Source: an uncultured Bacilli bacterium (GTDB lineage Bacteria; Bacillota_I; Bacilli_A; RF39; UBA660). Taken from it: 64,000 bases of DNA. Shown one piece after another: positions 33,815 through 43,051 of this stretch. A program made the translations under genes and the position numbers. The stretch covers positions 62,001 to 126,000 of the forward strand of contig CAKOTU010000001.1 of NCBI GenBank assembly GCA_934120265.1, read 5' to 3'. Within the stretch, counting starts at the first letter, position 1; each line of letters opens with the position of its first letter. Under the pieces are notes generated by a model. It did not search any database, was not told the DNA's origin, and saw only the letters and a list, made by a program, of their open reading frames with translations.

Positions 33815-35761
33815 ATTTTCTTTAATGGTAGGAATAACATCATCTAGAGGTGTTTTTGAAATAGTTGGTTCAGTTCCTTTAATATAGTAAACTATTTTTT
33901 TGTGTTTGGAATCATTAGTGGCTAATTCACCAGAAACAGGATCAACAAGTACTCCTACGACATTATTAGGTGTTTCGTACCAATTGTCTTCCTTATTTTG
34001 TAAACATCCTTCGATAGTTTCTAGCCATACATTTTGTGCAATAGTACGGTCAGCACTAGGAGTAGGAGAGTTATCATCATATCCAGTCCATACTCCCACA
34101 ATTAAATCTTTATTGTAGCCAAATATTAATCTATCGGTATCAGTTGTTCCTGTTTTAATCGCATATTTTTTAGTCATTCTACTAGCATAATTTATCATTG
34201 TTGGATAACTATAATCAATTAGTTCTTTGTCATATGTGTTAGTTAAAAGTTCATTTAAGACATAAGTAATACTTTTATTTAAAACGTTTTCTTTAACCTC
34301 ATCAGCTTGGTATAAAATATTTCCATGCTCATCTTCTACTTTGCTAATAAGATGTGGTTCTACTTTGTATCCTTCATTAGCAAATGCTGCATAACCTTGC
34401 ATCATATTAATCAAAGTTATTTCATTAGAACCTAAAGCTAAGGATGGAATAGGAGATAAGTTTTCGATGCCAACTCTTTTGGCAATATCAACTAAAGTTT
34501 CTTCGCCTAAAAAAAGATGAGTTTTAACGGCATATATATTATCTGAATAAGCAACAGCTGCAGCCATAGTAATTGGTTTATTGGCATATACATCACCATA
34601 ATTACTAGGACTATAGGTTTTATTTTCTGAAAAAGTAAACACAGTTTTTTCACTAGTAAATGTTGTTGTAGGGGTAAAACCATTTTCAAGTGCGGAATAA
34701 TATAAAAATGGTTTCATAGTAGATCCAACTTGTCTTTTAGCAGATATAGCTCGATTAAATTGACTTTTCGAGTAATCTCTACCACCAGAAAGTGCGAGTA
34801 TTTCACCGTTATTCGGATTCATAACAATACTAGCAACTTGTATTTCTTCATTTTTACTTGTATTTTTTTTGATACTTTCATCTAATATACTTTGAGCATT
34901 TTTATCAAGATATGTATATATTTTTAAACCACCAGTTTCTAAAAATGTTGCAGGTATTGTTTTAATACTTTTTAATTCACTTAAAACAGCATCTTTATAG
35001 TACATTACAGAAGTTACACCTTCGTTAGGAATAGCTCCTACATATGTAAGTTCAGTATTATAAGCATCATCAGCTTCTTCCTTACTAATGTATTTATTTT
35101 TAACCATTGAATTAAGGATTAATCTTTGTCTTTTTTTTGCTGCATCTAAATTAGAAAGAGGAGAGTAATTAGATGGGCTTTTAGGAATACCAGCTAGAAT
35201 GGTTGCTTCTGCTAGTGTTAAATCTTTAGCATCTTTATTAAAGTAATAAAGACTAGCATTTTCTATTCCAAATATTCCACCATAATTAATAGTGTTTAAG
35301 TATCCTTCAAAAATTTCATCTTTAGTATAATGCGATTCTAAACGTACTGTAAGCCAGGCTTCATTTATTTTTCTAGTCCATGTTTTATCAAAATTTAAAA
35401 ATAAGTTTTTAGCGTACTGTTGCGTTATGGTAGAAGCACCTTGTAATGTTTTACCGTTGATAACATTTACATATAAAGCTTTTAAAATACGTAATGGATC
35501 AAATCCCTGATGTGAATAAAAGTGTTTATCTTCAATTGATAGAGTAGCGTTTTTTAAATAGTCAGATATATCACTTAGTTTAACCCAGTTATCATCATCT
35601 GTATAAAGTTCATTATTAATATCATAAAAAACATATTTATTAGCCGATTTAATAGATAGTTTAGGTGTAAATTTAGCAACTATGTAAATACCAAAATAAG
35701 TTATACTGAAAACAATAGTCATTATAATTAATACTTTTTTTAAAGTCTTAAACCATTTCAT
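33803..35761 (-). CDS. Class A penicillin-binding protein (glycosyltransferase/transpeptidase)
   Basis: 652 residues. A membrane anchor (about 9-29), then a GT51 glycosyltransferase domain with SIEDKHFYSHQG (Glu77) and QGASTITQQYAKN, then a transpeptidase domain with Ser347-x-x-Lys350 in GSTMKPF, SDN at 406-408 and KTG at 536-538. All catalytic residues are intact. It polymerises and crosslinks peptidoglycan; nearest relatives are the PBP1A/PBP2A/PbpF group. It has no C-terminal repeat extension. AGGAAGCGTGATACT precedes the ATG. Confidence 0.94.
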   Translation of the reverse strand: MKWFKTLKKVLIIMTIVFSITYFGIYIVAKFTPKLSIKSANKYVFYDINNELYTDDDNWVKLSDISDYLKNATLSIEDKHFYSHQGFDPLRILKALYVNVINGKTLQGASTITQQYAKNLFLNFDKTWTRKINEAWLTVRLESHYTKDEIFEGYLNTINYGGIFGIENASLYYFNKDAKDLTLAEATILAGIPKSPSNYSPLSNLDAAKKRQRLILNSMVKNKYISKEEADDAYNTELTYVGAIPNEGVTSVMYYKDAVLSELKSIKTIPATFLETGGLKIYTYLDKNAQSILDESIKKNTSKNEEIQVASIVMNPNNGEILALSGGRDYSKSQFNRAISAKRQVGSTMKPFLYYSALENGFTPTTTFTSEKTVFTFSENKTYSPSNYGDVYANKPITMAAAVAYSDNIYAVKTHLFLGEETLVDIAKRVGIENLSPIPSLALGSNEITLINMMQGYAAFANEGYKVEPHLISKVEDEHGNILYQADEVKENVLNKSITYVLNELLTNTYDKELIDYSYPTMINYASRMTKKYAIKTGTTDTDRLIFGYNKDLIVGVWTGYDDNSPTPSADRTIAQNVWLETIEGCLQNKEDNWYETPNNVVGVLVDPVSGELATNDSKHKKIVYYIKGTEPTISKTPLDDVIPTIKENKTS

Positions 35762-35880
35762 AGTATCACGCTTCCTAAAGTTATTATTTATAATTTTAAA
35801 AAAAATATTAGTTAATTATAAAAAAAGTATGAAATTTATGAAAGATGTGCTATAATTTGGCTATTAAATGGGGAATGTAA

Positions 35881-36237
35881 ATGAAAATAAAAGGAAAAAC
35901 TAATTTAAAAACTAGTAATGAAGTTGTTATTAATAACAAAGAATTTAATGGCTTAAAGAATGATAATACGATTACTTTTTATGATGATGGCATTAAAGTT
36001 AATATTACTCTAGGTGATGAAGTAACACTTAAAAGAAGTAATGATGATTATGAGATAATGCTAACTTTTAATGAAAGAAGTAGTATGGAAGGTAAATATC
36101 TTTCAAAAAAAGATAATTTGTTCTTGCCATTATATATAATTACTGATAAAATCATAGTTGGTAATAATTTATTAATAATTAATTACCGCCTAAATGATGA
36201 AATTTATGAGTTTAAATTGGAATTTGAGGTGATATAG
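35881..36237 (+). CDS. DUF1934 beta-barrel protein (YwiB-like)
   Basis: 118 residues, mostly beta strands, with ITFYDDGIKVNITLGDEVTLKR and a C-terminal LIINYRLNDEIYEFKLEFEV. YwiB-type proteins have a small lipocalin-like barrel and are encoded just before argS in Bacillus, as here. Function is unknown. Its stop shares one base with the argS GTG. A TATAAT box lies about 25 bases upstream. Confidence 0.82.
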   Translation: MKIKGKTNLKTSNEVVINNKEFNGLKNDNTITFYDDGIKVNITLGDEVTLKRSNDDYEIMLTFNERSSMEGKYLSKKDNLFLPLYIITDKIIVGNNLLIINYRLNDEIYEFKLEFEVI

Positions 36238-37934
36238 TGGATATTTTAGAAAATATAATTACTAATGTTACAAATGATTTAGGATATACAGTTGATAACA
36301 TGACAGTTATTAAATCTAATCGACCTGATTTATGTGACTATCAATGTGATCAAGTCTTCAAACTAGCTAAGCAGTATCACAAAAATCTTATGGAAATAGG
36401 AGAAGAAATCACAAGTAAGATAAATGAACTAGAAAATTTTAGTGATTACTTTGAAAAAGTGGAGTTTGTACGACCTGGTTTTATTAATATTACTTTAAGT
36501 AATAAGTTTATTAATAATAAAATAAAGAACATGTATAATAATCCTAAGTTTGATATAAAATTACCTAGTCTTAAAGAAACATACTTCATGGATTATGGTG
36601 GACCTAATGTTGCTAAACCACTTCATGTTGGACATATGAGAACAGCAATTGTTGGAGAAGCAATAAAAAGAATAATTAATTATTTTGGTCATAAAACTAT
36701 AAGTGATGTTCATTTAGGTGATTATGGGCTTCAAATTGGTGAAGTTATATATGGTATTAAAGAGAAAAATATGAATATTAATGATTTAACAATTAAAGAT
36801 TTAGATCATATATATCCAGAAATGAGTAAAAGATGTAAAGAAGATGAAACTTTAAAAGAAGAGTGTGCTAGTATAACTAAAGATTTACAAGATGGAAATA
36901 AAGAATATTATGAATATTTTAAAAAGATATGTGAAGTATCTGTAAGTGATATAAAAAATATTTATAACTACCTAGATGTACATTTTGATCTATGGTTAGG
37001 AGAAAGTGATTCTTATCCTTATATACCTAAGGTTGAACAATTACTCGATAGTAAACATTTATTAGAATCTAGCGAAGGTGCTAGAGTAGTATATGTTAAT
37101 AGAGATGATGATAAAGTTGAAATTCCACCACTTCTATTTAAGAAAGCAAATGGTGGTTATATGTATCCAGCTACTGATTTAGCATCAATATATCAAAGAA
37201 TAGAAGACTATAATCCAGATCATATTCTATATGTTGTTGATAATAGACAAGCACTTCATTTTGAACAAGTATTTAGAACTTGTCAGTTATCTGGGTTAAT
37301 AGATGAGTCCAAGTTGGAGCACTTAGGCTATGGTACTGTAAATGGTCTTGATGGTAAACCTTATAAGACAAGAAGTGGAGATACACCTAAGTTACAAAAT
37401 CTATTTGAACAAGTTAAAGAGATATTTGAAAACGCTAAAGAAGAAAATAAAAATAAGAGTGAAAGTGATAAAAATATTATTGTTAATTCCATTTTAAAAT
37501 TTGCAGACTTACAAAACAGTCGCGAAAGAGATTATATTTTTGATATTGAAAAATTTAGTGGTTTAGTTGGTAAAACCGGACCATACATTTTATACACATA
37601 TGTAAGAATAAATAAAATACTTGAAAAATTTACAAATGATGTTAATAATTTAACAGATAATATATATAATAATTATGATCGTGATTTAAGAGTTAAGTTG
37701 TTAGATTTAGAATATGAACTTAATTTAGCTTTTGAAAATCGTAAACCTAATTATTTGGTTGATTATATTTATGATTTATGCGTTTTAGTAAATGCATTTT
37801 ATCAAAACAATCATATAATTAATTTGGATGATGAAATAAAAAGAAATGATTGGATTTCTGTATTAAAATTATCTAACAAAATTATAAAAGAAATGCTAAA
37901 TTTATTAGCAATAGAAATTCCTACAGAAATGTAG
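36237..37934 (+). CDS. argS: Arginyl-tRNA synthetase
   Basis: 565 residues, class I synthetase. The HIGH motif is HVGH (130-133) in AKPLHVGHMRTAI, with YGTVNGLDGKPYKTRSGDTP in place of KMSKS, as is usual for ArgRS, and an N-terminal additional domain for tRNA D-loop binding. The C-terminal anticodon-binding domain begins near YILYTYVRINKIL. GTG start behind GAGGTGATATA. rpoE follows 16 bases later, as in Bacillus. Confidence 0.96.
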   Translation: MDILENIITNVTNDLGYTVDNMTVIKSNRPDLCDYQCDQVFKLAKQYHKNLMEIGEEITSKINELENFSDYFEKVEFVRPGFINITLSNKFINNKIKNMYNNPKFDIKLPSLKETYFMDYGGPNVAKPLHVGHMRTAIVGEAIKRIINYFGHKTISDVHLGDYGLQIGEVIYGIKEKNMNINDLTIKDLDHIYPEMSKRCKEDETLKEECASITKDLQDGNKEYYEYFKKICEVSVSDIKNIYNYLDVHFDLWLGESDSYPYIPKVEQLLDSKHLLESSEGARVVYVNRDDDKVEIPPLLFKKANGGYMYPATDLASIYQRIEDYNPDHILYVVDNRQALHFEQVFRTCQLSGLIDESKLEHLGYGTVNGLDGKPYKTRSGDTPKLQNLFEQVKEIFENAKEENKNKSESDKNIIVNSILKFADLQNSRERDYIFDIEKFSGLVGKTGPYILYTYVRINKILEKFTNDVNNLTDNIYNNYDRDLRVKLLDLEYELNLAFENRKPNYLVDYIYDLCVLVNAFYQNNHIINLDDEIKRNDWISVLKLSNKIIKEMLNLLAIEIPTEM

Positions 37935-37950
37935 TAAGTGGAGGTTATTT

Positions 37951-38400
37951 ATGAAATTAAAGAATATGAGTCAAGAAGAATTACAATTGTTATCTTATAC
38001 AGATTTAACTTATAAAATTTTAAAGGAAGAAAAGAAAACTTTAAATACACCTGCTATTTTTAGAAAAATATGTGATTTACTTGGATATTCTGATGAAGAA
38101 TATGCGGAAAAAATTGGTGATTACTATACATCTCTTACTATTGATAAAAGATTTGTTATGTTAGAAAATGGTGAATGGGATATTAGAGATAATCATGTAT
38201 TAAATATTTCTTTAGAGGACGATGACGAAGAAGAATTAGAATCTGAAGAGGAAGAAGAAACAGAAGATGATGAAAATATAGAAGAAGATGAAGAAGATAT
38301 CGATAGCGTTATTGATGATGATGAGTTAGATGATGACGTTGATGATGATATTGACGATTTAGCTGTTTTAGATGAAGAAGAAATTGGAGAAGAAGAATAA
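37951..38400 (+). CDS. rpoE: DNA-directed RNA polymerase delta subunit
   Basis: 149 residues: a folded N-terminal HARE-type domain (LLSYTDLTYKILKEEKKT, then FVMLENGEWDIRDNH) and a disordered tail made almost only of Asp and Glu. Delta displaces RNA polymerase from nucleic acids and speeds recycling. Found only in Bacillota. GTGGAGGTT precedes the ATG, and the last codons are part of the terminator. Confidence 0.95.
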   Translation: MKLKNMSQEELQLLSYTDLTYKILKEEKKTLNTPAIFRKICDLLGYSDEEYAEKIGDYYTSLTIDKRFVMLENGEWDIRDNHVLNISLEDDDEEELESEEEEETEDDENIEEDEEDIDSVIDDDELDDDVDDDIDDLAVLDEEEIGEEE

Positions 38401-38413
38401 CTTCTCTTTTTTT
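38387..38413 (+). terminator. Terminator of the argS-rpoE operon
   Basis: GAGAAG pairs with CTTCTC across 8 bases, followed by T7. Confidence 0.7.
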
Positions 38414-38499
38414 GTAAAGAAATATTAGAATTTTATAAAAAAAATTGACAATTATTCTTGGTTAAAGATATAATCTAAATATAGAATAGGAGTGAAATA

Positions 38500-39261
38500 A
38501 TGGAAGAAAAAAGAAGTAGTACGGGAATGACAGTTTTAATTACAGTTTTAGTTATGTTGGTGTTAGGTTTAGGAGGATTTATTATTTACGATAAAGTGTT
38601 AAATAAAAAAGATGAACCACAAATTAAAGAAGATAATAAAGTAGAAGACAAGGATAATAATACGACTGTAGAAGAAGAACCAAAAGTTAAAAATTTGAGT
38701 AATGATGAAAAAGTAAAATATAATAAGGAATTAGATAAAGTGTGGTTCTCATTATATAGATTATTACCTAGTTCATTAGAAAATTTAAAAAGTGGAGATG
38801 CTTTAATTTCTACAAAACAAAATAAAATAGAGTTTTTATTAGAATTAATATCAAGAGATGATTCTATTGATAAAAAGACAGATGCTCGTGGAACTGGTAG
38901 CCTTGATGTTAAATTATCTGATTTTACAGCAAAATATAAAGAAGTATTTAATGAAGATATAACAGAAAGTGATATTTCTAAAAAATATACAATAAAAAAT
39001 GGAACTGTATATGGAACATACTATACTGGATTTGAAAAATCTTTTGCTCTTAAAGCAGAAAAGGTAACTAAACTCGATAATGGAAACTATCAATTAGAAA
39101 CAACTTTTGCCACACTTGATAGTGATGTAGAAGCATTTGCTGAATGTTCTGATGCAAGTAAAGCAACATGTCCAGCAAGTGTAAAAAGTGGAAAATTATT
39201 ATTTGAATATGGTAAAAAAGATAACGCCAATTATTTAGTAAGTATTACTTTTGAAAAATAG
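38500..39261 (+). CDS. Membrane-anchored extracellular protein, unknown function
   Basis: 253 residues: short N-terminus, one membrane helix (about 10-30), a charged Asp/Glu/Lys linker (about 35-65) and a globular domain of about 190 residues with a Cys pair (ECSDASKATC). I recognise no family. It has its own promoter region and terminator. A wall-associated or periplasmic-space role is likely from topology alone. Confidence 0.7.
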   Translation: MEEKRSSTGMTVLITVLVMLVLGLGGFIIYDKVLNKKDEPQIKEDNKVEDKDNNTTVEEEPKVKNLSNDEKVKYNKELDKVWFSLYRLLPSSLENLKSGDALISTKQNKIEFLLELISRDDSIDKKTDARGTGSLDVKLSDFTAKYKEVFNEDITESDISKKYTIKNGTVYGTYYTGFEKSFALKAEKVTKLDNGNYQLETTFATLDSDVEAFAECSDASKATCPASVKSGKLLFEYGKKDNANYLVSITFEK

Positions 39262-39279
39262 ACACAAATGTGTCTTTTT
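39260..39279 (+). terminator. Terminator before prfA
   Basis: AGACAC pairs with GTGTCT over AAAT, followed by T5. Confidence 0.75.
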
Positions 39280-39335
39280 GTTTGCTTTCATAAATAAAAT
39301 ATAGTATAATCTTTGTAGTCGAGAGGATGATTATT

Positions 39336-40391
39336 GTGATAGAAAGATTAGAAGCAATAGAAAAAAGATATAATGAACTAAGTGAACTTTTAATGAGTCA
39401 AGAAGTAATTTCAGATATTAAAAAAACTTTAGAGTTAACAAAAGAACAAGCTTCTTTGAAAGAAGGATATGAAATATATAATAAATATAAACAAATATTA
39501 TCTGATATTGAAGCGGCAAAAGAAATGACTAAAGATCCTGATATGGCAGAGTTTGCTCGTGAAGAGTTAGAAAGTTTAAACGCTGAAAAAGAAAAAACAG
39601 AAAAAGATATAGAAATAATATTACTTCCAAAAGACCCTAATGATGGAAAGAATGTTATTGTTGAGATTCGTGGAGCAGCCGGTGGAGATGAGGCCAATAT
39701 TTTTGCTGGTGATTTATATAGAATGTATTGTCGTTATGCTGAAAAACAAGGATGGAAAACAGAAGTATTAGACAGTGAAGATTGTGCTGCAGGTGGTTTT
39801 TCACAAATAGAATTTATGATTAAAGGTGACAATGTATATTCTAAATTAAAATATGAGAGTGGTGCACACCGTGTACAACGTGTTCCAGTAACAGAAGCCA
39901 ATGGTAGAATTCAAACTTCTACTGCAACAGTTTTAGTTATGCCAGAAGCAGAAGAATTAGATTTTGATCTTGATATGTCAGAAGTAAGAATAGATATTAC
40001 AAGATCATCTGGATGTGGAGGACAAGGAGTTAATACTACAGATTCTGCCGTTCGTTTAACTCACATACCTACAGGTATAATTGTTTATTCACAAACAGAA
40101 AGAAGTCAAATTAAAAATAAGGAAAAAGCTATTCAAATCTTAAAGACTCGTTTATATGATTTAAAATTAAGAGAAAAAGAAGAAGCTGAAGGTGCTGAAA
40201 GAAGAAGTAAAATTGGTACTGGTGATAGATCAGAAAAAATTAGAACATATAATTATCCACAAAATCGTGTAACTGATCATAGAATTGGTTTCACAACAAA
40301 ACAATTAGATCGTGTTATGGATGGAGCGTTAGATGAGATAATTGAGGCTTTAATCACTGAAGACCAAAACCGTAAATTACGTGGTGAATAA
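39336..40391 (+). CDS. prfA: Peptide chain release factor 1
   Basis: 351 residues. The stop-codon reading motif PVT ([18 protein letters not shown] region) marks RF1, and GGQ is in [20 protein letters not shown]1 releases at UAA and UAG. The GTG at 39336 fits the spacing from GAGAGG; an ATG at 39327 is too close to it. prmC, which methylates the GGQ glutamine, follows. Confidence 0.96.
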   Translation: MIERLEAIEKRYNELSELLMSQEVISDIKKTLELTKEQASLKEGYEIYNKYKQILSDIEAAKEMTKDPDMAEFAREELESLNAEKEKTEKDIEIILLPKDPNDGKNVIVEIRGAAGGDEANIFAGDLYRMYCRYAEKQGWKTEVLDSEDCAAGGFSQIEFMIKGDNVYSKLKYESGAHRVQRVPVTEANGRIQTSTATVLVMPEAEELDFDLDMSEVRIDITRSSGCGGQGVNTTDSAVRLTHIPTGIIVYSQTERSQIKNKEKAIQILKTRLYDLKLREKEEAEGAERRSKIGTGDRSEKIRTYNYPQNRVTDHRIGFTTKQLDRVMDGALDEIIEALITEDQNRKLRGE

Positions 40392-40447
40392 TCTTTATAA
40401 AAAAATGTATTTAGTGAAAAAAATTCATAGAATAAAAAGGTGATTAG

Positions 40448-41173
40448 ATGACTGATATTGAATATTTAAAAAAGTATTTGACTGAGGATAAATTAGAAGC
40501 TGGATTAAAGAGGTTAGAAAAAGGAGAACCGGTTCAATATATAGTTGGTAATGTTGATTTTTATGGTTTAATATTTAATGTTAATCCATGTGTGTTAATA
40601 CCCCGTTTTGAAACAGAAGAGTTAGTATCAAAAACAATTGATTATATTAAAAAATTTTTTAACTATCCAATTAATTGTGTAGATTTAGGAACAGGTAGTG
40701 GTTGTATTGCTATCACTTTAAAAAATAAAATAGGTGAAAATATAACTATGGATGCTGTAGATATATCTGGTGATGCTTTAAGAGTTGCACAAGAAAATGC
40801 ATCTAATAATAATGCGGATATTACATTTTATCATGGAGATATGTTAGAACCTCTAAATAAAAAATATGATGTTATTATAAGTAATCCACCATATATTCGT
40901 AAAGATGAAGAAATTATGAATATAGTTAAAGATAATGAACCTAATATTGCTTTATATGCCGAAAATGAAGGACTTGCTAACTATGAAAAAATACTATCTA
41001 ATGCTAGCAATTATTTAAAAGAAAGAAGTATGATTGCTTTTGAAATTGGTTGGTGGCAAGCAGATAAAATTACTGAAATAGTTAAAAAGTATTTTCCTAA
41101 CAGTATGATTAGTGTAGAAAAAGATATGCAAGAAAGAGATCGCTTTATATTTATATTTAATAATCAAGAGTAA
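40448..41173 (+). CDS. prmC: Release factor glutamine methyltransferase
   Basis: 241 residues. SAM motif VDLGTGSGCIAITL and catalytic SNPPYIRKDEE. It methylates Gln in the GGQ loop of RF1/RF2. The N-terminal helical domain is short (PrmC is normally near 280 residues) but PVQYIVGNVDFYG and PRFETEELV are present. AAAAGGTGATTAG precedes the ATG. Partner of prfA, 56 bases upstream. Confidence 0.93.
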   Translation: MTDIEYLKKYLTEDKLEAGLKRLEKGEPVQYIVGNVDFYGLIFNVNPCVLIPRFETEELVSKTIDYIKKFFNYPINCVDLGTGSGCIAITLKNKIGENITMDAVDISGDALRVAQENASNNNADITFYHGDMLEPLNKKYDVIISNPPYIRKDEEIMNIVKDNEPNIALYAENEGLANYEKILSNASNYLKERSMIAFEIGWWQADKITEIVKKYFPNSMISVEKDMQERDRFIFIFNNQE

Positions 41174-41198
41174 AGAGATTTAATTCTCTTTTTTTTTA
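41172..41198 (+). terminator. Terminator of prfA-prmC
   Basis: AAAGAGA pairs with TCTCTTT over a 6-base loop; T9 follows. Confidence 0.8.
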
Positions 41199-41258
41199 TA
41201 ATTATTGACAGCAAAGAATACTAAATTGTATAATAAGAACAGTAAAGGTAGTGATAGT

Positions 41259-41375
41259 ATGGTTAAAGAGATAAGTATAAAACTAGCTCAAAACCCAACC
41301 TGGGGGGGGGGTATATTTAATCATACTATAATATTAAATAAAAAAGAAAACACAAAGCTTCTAGACTTTCGATAG
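41259..41375 (+). CDS. Possible leader peptide in G-tract element, copy 1
   Basis: ATG preceded by AAAGGTAGTGATAGT. With ten G it reads MVKEISIKLAQNPTWGGG, then 20 more residues, and stops inside the terminator hairpin (38 residues). Any change in G number not divisible by three shifts the frame. Codon differences from copy 2 are not mainly silent, which argues more for conserved RNA than for a conserved peptide. Translation is unproven. Confidence 0.25.
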   Translation: MVKEISIKLAQNPTWGGGIFNHTIILNKKENTKLLDFR

Positions 41376-41397
41376 TCTAGATTTCTTTGTGTTTTTT
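41347..41397 (+). terminator. Conserved two-part hairpin of G-tract element, copy 1
   Basis: An 11-bp outer stem and 8-bp inner stem separated by a small internal loop, followed by a T-run. Much longer than other terminators in the window and conserved in copy 2, so it is probably the regulated terminator of the leader. Confidence 0.75.
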
Positions 41398-41527
41398 GTG
41401 TACACCTTTATAAGAAGAGAGTTGTTTTAAAAATACATAAACGCATTAAAAATATGTATTATGACTAGATGTTTATAAGAATTGAAAAAGGGTATAATTA
41501 AAATATAAGTAATGTAGGAGGAAAAAA

Positions 41528-42946
41528 ATGAAAAAGGAAGGATTTACTTTAATAGAATTATTAGCGGTAATAGTAGTATTAGCAATAATAGCATTAATAG
41601 CAACACCAATAGTGATGAATACAATAAATAGTGTAAAGAAAGGTGCGGCTGAGAGAAGCGCAGAGAATTATATAAGGGCGGTAGGACTAGCCATATCTAC
41701 TTCAGAAATTAATAAAAAACCAGTTTCTGATGGAAAATATTCTATTGGCAATGATGGCAATTTAATAGGAACAAATTTACCGGATGGTAAATTAGAAATA
41801 GATACAAATGGAAATAAGCCAACAGGAGGAACCATAGTAATAAAAGATGGACGAGTAACAACAGAATCAATAATATCAATTGGAGAATATGAGGTTTCAT
41901 ACAATGAAGAAATTAAAAGATATGAAGCAATAAAGTTAGAAACATACTCAATAAAGTATAATTTAACAAATGTGATTGGGGATAGTAGCAATGTAACAAT
42001 CATATCAACAAAAGATGTTAAAACATTAAAGTTTAATCCTGCTTCGGGATACGTATTACCAGATAATGTGACAGTAAATGGGGCAACAAGTGTATGGGAT
42101 AAAGAAACAGGAACATTGATATTATCAAAAGCAACTGGAAATGTAACTGTTATTGTGAATGGTTCTAAAATATATTCAAATGGAGATGAAGTATATTTTA
42201 ATGTAACAACAGGAACAAAGTGTTCATCATCCGATTACACGGAAACACAAAGTAATACAGGAGTAAAAGAAGGATGTATGAAGTTTTATGCTTTTAATGA
42301 TGATGGAAAAGATAAAGTAAATCTTTTGTTAGACCATAATACAACTGCAACAGTAGCGTGGTTATCTAAATCAGATTATGTAGAAGCAGGAGGAACAGAA
42401 AGTGATTATGGAAGTGAAGGAAAGAATGATAAAGGACCATTAACAACATTAAAGCAATTAAACAGTGATACAGCAACATGGAAAGGAACGGAAACTCCTA
42501 TAAATTATATAATGGACCAAACAGGCCAATCAAGTAATGCAAAATACACAATAGATTATAATGGGTATAAGGCAAGATTAATAACAACAAAGGAAGTAGC
42601 TCAAATTACAGGAAATACAACATGGGATGAGAAGACTGCCGGTAATAGATTTTACTTTGATACAAATTCAACTTCTTCAAGTGCAACATGTATAAGTGGA
42701 AATACAAGTGGATGTTCATATGGATGGCTTTACGATAGAACAAAAATGAATTGTAAGGCATATGGTTGTTTAAATAATTCAGATAAAGAAACTAACGGCT
42801 ATTGGGCTGCATCTTCACGTGCTGCAAATCCTTATCGAGCTTGGAATGTGTACTGCTTAGCTAGTATAAACTATAACACTGTTAGTAGCACAAGTACATA
42901 TGGTGTTCGCCCGGTTATAGAAGTACTAAGATCAAAACTAAATTAA
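41528..42946 (+). CDS. Large prepilin-like surface protein with lectin-like C-terminus
   Basis: 472 residues. Prepilin motif KEGFTLIELLAVIVVLAIIAL; shared pilin core with LPDGKLEIDTNGNKPTGG and VTTESIISIGEYEVSYN. A beta-rich insert (about 145-220, with SGYVLPDNVTVNGA) resembles Ig-like surface repeats. The C-terminal domain has Cys pairs (CISGNTSGC, CKAYGC) and ends GYWAAS (about 424), a variable stretch and YGVRPVIEV. GTAGGAGGAAAAAA precedes the ATG. It lies behind the G-tract element. Display or adhesion is inferred. Confidence 0.78.
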   Translation: MKKEGFTLIELLAVIVVLAIIALIATPIVMNTINSVKKGAAERSAENYIRAVGLAISTSEINKKPVSDGKYSIGNDGNLIGTNLPDGKLEIDTNGNKPTGGTIVIKDGRVTTESIISIGEYEVSYNEEIKRYEAIKLETYSIKYNLTNVIGDSSNVTIISTKDVKTLKFNPASGYVLPDNVTVNGATSVWDKETGTLILSKATGNVTVIVNGSKIYSNGDEVYFNVTTGTKCSSSDYTETQSNTGVKEGCMKFYAFNDDGKDKVNLLLDHNTTATVAWLSKSDYVEAGGTESDYGSEGKNDKGPLTTLKQLNSDTATWKGTETPINYIMDQTGQSSNAKYTIDYNGYKARLITTKEVAQITGNTTWDEKTAGNRFYFDTNSTSSSATCISGNTSGCSYGWLYDRTKMNCKAYGCLNNSDKETNGYWAASSRAANPYRAWNVYCLASINYNTVSSTSTYGVRPVIEVLRSKLN

Positions 42947-42951
42947 AACAT

Positions 42952-42983
42952 AAAATCATGAATGAAAAAATTCATGATTTTTT
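42952..42983 (+). terminator. Terminator before polC
   Basis: AAAATCATGAAT pairs with ATTCATGATTTT over a 6-base loop. Confidence 0.85.
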
Positions 42984-43051
42984 AATGAAATATATTAAAT
43001 AAATATTATAAATATGTTAAAATAATTAGTAGTAGACTTAGGGGGCGTAGT

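Larger units (their letters stand above)
41205..41420 (+). promoter_or_regulatory. G-tract leader element, copy 1 (candidate attenuator, small RNA or phase switch)
   Basis: The 355-base gap between prmC and the prepilin-like gene holds this element. TTGACA (41205-41210) and TATAAT (41229-41234) have an 18-base spacer. ATAGTATGGTTAAA (41254-41267) can pair with TTTAATCATACTAT (41316-41329), enclosing a region with AACCCAACC and ten G (41302-41311). A hairpin follows: AAAACACAAAG with CTTTGTGTTTT (41347-41357 and 41385-41395) and an inner TCTAGACT/AGTCTAGA stem, then T residues. The block is conserved in copy 2 near 61.0 kb, including CCTTTATAA after the hairpin. The remaining 100 bases to the gene hold a second possible promoter ending in TATAAT near 41493. 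Confidence 0.7.

Noticed and set aside
41259..41375. Small frames in the two G-tract elements as firm genes
   Set aside because: They differ in length and frame after the G-tract and their differences are not mainly silent. Kept only as possible leader peptides with low confidence.
41240..41400. Known riboswitch class (cyclic di-GMP, preQ1, T-box)
   Set aside because: None of the diagnostic sequences of these classes is present; the only shared feature is a hairpin followed by T residues.
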